Assembly: GCA_023101725.1 (NCBI GenBank)
Contig: JALJCO010001220.1
Coordinates: forward strand, 186,001-250,000
DNA length: 64,000 nt
Direction: 5' to 3'
Origin: Atherinomorus stipes
Taxonomy: Eukaryota > Chordata > Actinopteri > Atheriniformes > Atherinidae
Part shown: positions 61,690 to 64,000 of the stretch, one piece after another
How the letters are laid out: each line of letters opens with the position of its first letter
How positions within the stretch are numbered: the stretch's first letter is position 1
Program-made: the position numbers and the translations under genes
Notes under the pieces: model-generated
Seen by the model: the letters and a program-made list of their open reading frames with translations, nothing else
Databases searched by the model: none
What the model was told of the DNA's origin: nothing

Positions 61690-61993
61690 AGCACAGTGTA
61701 ACCATTGATTTAAGAGCAGACCACGGCATCCTCTCTGAACAAGGTCCAGTAACCATCACTGAAATCCAACAAAGAATCTCAGGTATAAAGACCTGGGCAC
61801 CTGGTCTCAACATGATGCCTACACGTGCCTACTGGTTAAAGAGGCTGGCTTGGCTCAGGGATGGAACCGACCCTGGATGACAAAGGGACAAACAGTCCTG
61901 ATTCTGAAAGATCGTTGGAAGGGAACAGTTCCAATCTAACGCTCGGCCAATAACCTCTCTCTACAACATGGAATGGGCATTGTAGCAACTAAA
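61690..61993 (+). pseudogene. LINE reverse-transcriptase fragment
   Basis: The plus-strand frame has EQGPVTITEIQQRISGIKTW, YWLKRLAWLRDGTDPG and, past a stop, MTKGQTVLILKDRWKGTVP. This is the start of the reverse-transcriptase domain of a non-LTR retrotransposon common in fish (compare the usual GRTVLI-KDP-KG..PSNYRPIT pattern). The sequence breaks off at about 61993, and the catalytic YxDD region is missing. Confidence 0.7.
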
Positions 61994-62605
61994 GGTGCAT
62001 TCACAAAGCTTTTTTGATTCGAATCAGAGTCCGTTTGCTCGGAAAGTCCACTTCGTTTGGGAGAGTTGTGAAAAGGCAAACGGTCTCTGATCCAGAACAA
62101 ACAAGTGGACTTGGTCCGCCAAACACAGGTCTCAGTTCGCTGTAAGTGGACCAAATAAGGGAAGAGGATTACAAATTGCATTGGCATTTTGGGTAAACAC
62201 TACAACAACAAACACACATGTCGGACTGCAGTACTTCTAAAAATGGCTCGTGGTCAGACGTGAAGTGACAAGGAAGTAAACGATTTACTTGATATTTGGT
62301 CTGATGAAATCATATCCCAGCTCCTCATAAGTATGCACAAAATTAATGTCATGCATGCATGTGGAGGAAAGTTGTGAGAACCTTCCTGTTCGTTGTATGT
62401 CTTGTACTCGCCTACGGTGAACCAAATGCAGCGCCACCTCTAGAGAGATTGGTCCATTATTAAAAAAGCACTGCCTGTACCAGAGAGAGGAAAAAGTTAT
62501 TTAAAGGGTCCTATTTGATTGAAAAGTACACACAAACTCAGTCCAGAACAACTGGACCGAGTCCTCATCATATCAAATCTAGCGGACTATCCTGGTGTGA
62601 ATGTA
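61994..62605. mobile_element. Small DNA element inserted in the LINE remnant
   Basis: Ends are GGTGCATTCACAAAGC (left) and TGGTGTGAATGTAG (right), imperfect inverted repeats around CATTCACA. Several internal AGTGGAC/GGTCC-type motifs recur on both sides. It lies between two parts of one LINE. Flanking TAAAG/TAAG could be a short duplication, but this is uncertain. Confidence 0.5.
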
Positions 62606-62611
62606 GTAAGA

Positions 62612-62970
62612 TCCTGTTGGACTTCCAGATACAGATGACAAAATGGTAACTGCCAGCCAACCAAACACTGTGAGGATAAGCAGGAGAGAAATGCAACTGT
62701 GATCAGTGTAGCCATACCAAATGATGGCGATATCAGAAAAAAAGGAATGTGGGAAAACTGGAGAAATACCAAGGGCTCAAGGAAGAGCTGGAGAAAGCCT
62801 GGAAGGTGAAGGCAGTACTGCAGTAGTGCTCAAGGTCATCGGTCATCAGTGTCCCCAACACTGGAGAAGTGGCTCCAACCTGGAGAAACAGACATGTCAG
62901 TCAAGAAGAGCACAATCCCAGAAACAGCTAAGATACTACACAAGAACCCTCAAGCTCCCGGGCCGTTAGA
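62612..62970 (+). pseudogene. LINE C-terminal fragment
   Basis: Frames on the plus strand read IRKKGMWENWRNTKGSRKSW and, in shifted frames, pieces corresponding to EKYQGLKEELEKAW, KVIGHQCPQHWRSG and TAKILHKNPQAPG-like strings. This is the conserved C-terminus of the same fish LINE as the reverse-transcriptase fragment at 61690-61993. Stops and shifts make it inactive. The middle of the element is absent. Confidence 0.65.
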
Positions 62971-62999
62971 AGGTCCAAGTCTGAAAGCAATAATCCCAC

Positions 63000-63766
63000 A
63001 TCCCACACAGGGGAGATGGGGATATTAATCACTAATTGTTGGGATGACCCTGCACTGTATATCTTTAATCACTGTTGCACAAAGACTTTGCATGTGCCAT
63101 ACTTCACTGATAATGAGAAAAAAAACTTGCCAATACACAAGTTTTATTTGTGCGTCTTTAGTGTTATTGGTCATTTAACCAGGCAGTTATCATATCCTCT
63201 AGATAAAATATAAACAGTCAAATATTTTCACCCACGTAGGGACTTCCTGAGGTATTGAAGTTTGTTAAACCGGGTTCAGATTATGTTGAAAAATAAAAGT
63301 ATCATACTTGATATTGATTTTCAAGTTTGTTAGAAATGTATAAATGTTTTAAATACACTGCAACAATGCTGTGGTTTGGGTTTGTGACCTTTTATCCAAG
63401 TAAAATAAGAGACAAATCTTTATTGTTACCACCAAAATATTGCTCCTTTTTGCCATCTTTTATTATTTGTTGGTATTTTTAGCGAGAAAAATTTCAATGT
63501 GTTGGCCAGCTTTCTAATCAGATTATAGACTCGTTTTTAATTTATGGTCATTTCACTTATGTTTGTTTCTCTCATTCCTTAACTGGCAGACTGCAGCTTT
63601 ACAACAAAACCCTGCAATAAACGTATTTATATGTTTGCCAGAAATTTTGTGAATAATTGAACAGCAGGGCCTCATGTAGCTGTGTAATTTTTCTTTGCAT
63701 ACTTATCTTAACTTGTTTAAAAAGTCCCTTACAAAATTATATGATGTATGCATATAATGATGTATG

Positions 63767-63806
<40 letters not shown>

Positions 63807-64000
63807 TTAAAAAAAAACCTACTCAAATCAAGTAAATTAATCTTACATGTGGTTTTGTGATGAGTCATAAATTAAAAAAGAAATAATAAAAGCCCACATT
63901 ATTTATCTCCTATCTATTCCTTAAAATCATGATAATTTCAGTAAAACAATGTTTTTTTTTTTGGTTTGATGCTTAATTCATTGACAATCACATTTAACTG
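63000..64000. other. Non-coding end of window
   Basis: AT-rich DNA with the (TA)n tract at 63769-63802. Nothing else recognised. Confidence 0.5.
63769..63802. repeat. (TA)n microsatellite
   Basis: About 17 perfect AT/TA units. Confidence 0.95.

Noticed and set aside
1..64000. CRISPR arrays, bacterial operons, rRNA genes or intact tRNA genes
   Set aside because: No regular spacer arrays, no dense coding, and tRNA-like boxes occur only within degenerate SINEs. The window is eukaryotic.

Overview
The window is vertebrate genomic DNA, almost certainly from a teleost fish. It is AT-rich, with long non-coding stretches, many dinucleotide microsatellites and fish-type DNA transposons, tRNA-derived SINEs and a LINE fragment. 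The one host gene I can identify is a split gene on the minus strand for vascular endothelial growth factor A.

Region 1 (about 1-12,700) is vegfa. Exons 1 to 6 can be placed to the base at 10927-10874, 8889-8847, 7860-7664, 6884-6808, 3857-3825 and 574-500. All junctions have GT/AG signals and matching phases. Exon 3 (197 nt) and exon 4 (77 nt) have the same lengths as in mammals. Together they encode 159 codons: a signal peptide, the complete eight-cysteine VEGF/PDGF knot, and the lysine/arginine-rich heparin-binding exon 6a. The cysteine-rich C-terminal exons 7 and 8 are not in the window and should lie beyond its left edge. The divergent knot sequence and the retained exon 6a lean toward the teleost b copy (vegfab), but I cannot settle this without a tree. 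A leader with a short upstream ORF, GA-rich tracts and a CpG-richer block lie 5' of exon 1.

Region 2 (about 12,700-38,270) has no recognisable host gene. Its most striking item is a 3.1-kb near-perfect inverted repeat at 17513-20658, with arms of about 1.5 kb and a candidate 4-bp TGTT target duplication. A Tc1-like remnant on the minus strand, a 512-bp MITE, a fold-back MITE and several SINE or repeat tails follow.

Region 3 (38,272-47,338) is a three-level nested transposon. A Tc1/mariner-like element of about 1.15 kb is split by a 7.9-kb CACTG...CAGTG element with a TT target duplication. That element in turn contains a decayed hAT (ZBED-like) transposase. The CACTG element also carries minus-strand gene fragments and a GC-rich block with NRF1- and CRE-like sites.

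Region 4 (47,340-64,000) is again without host exons. It holds a tRNA-derived SINE, a repeat with a short SWIM-associated coding fragment next to a 27-C run, a second copy of a dispersed repeat also seen at 37.3 kb, and a LINE 3' end interrupted by a small DNA element. More than 50 kb 5' of vegfa therefore looks like a transposon-rich gene desert.
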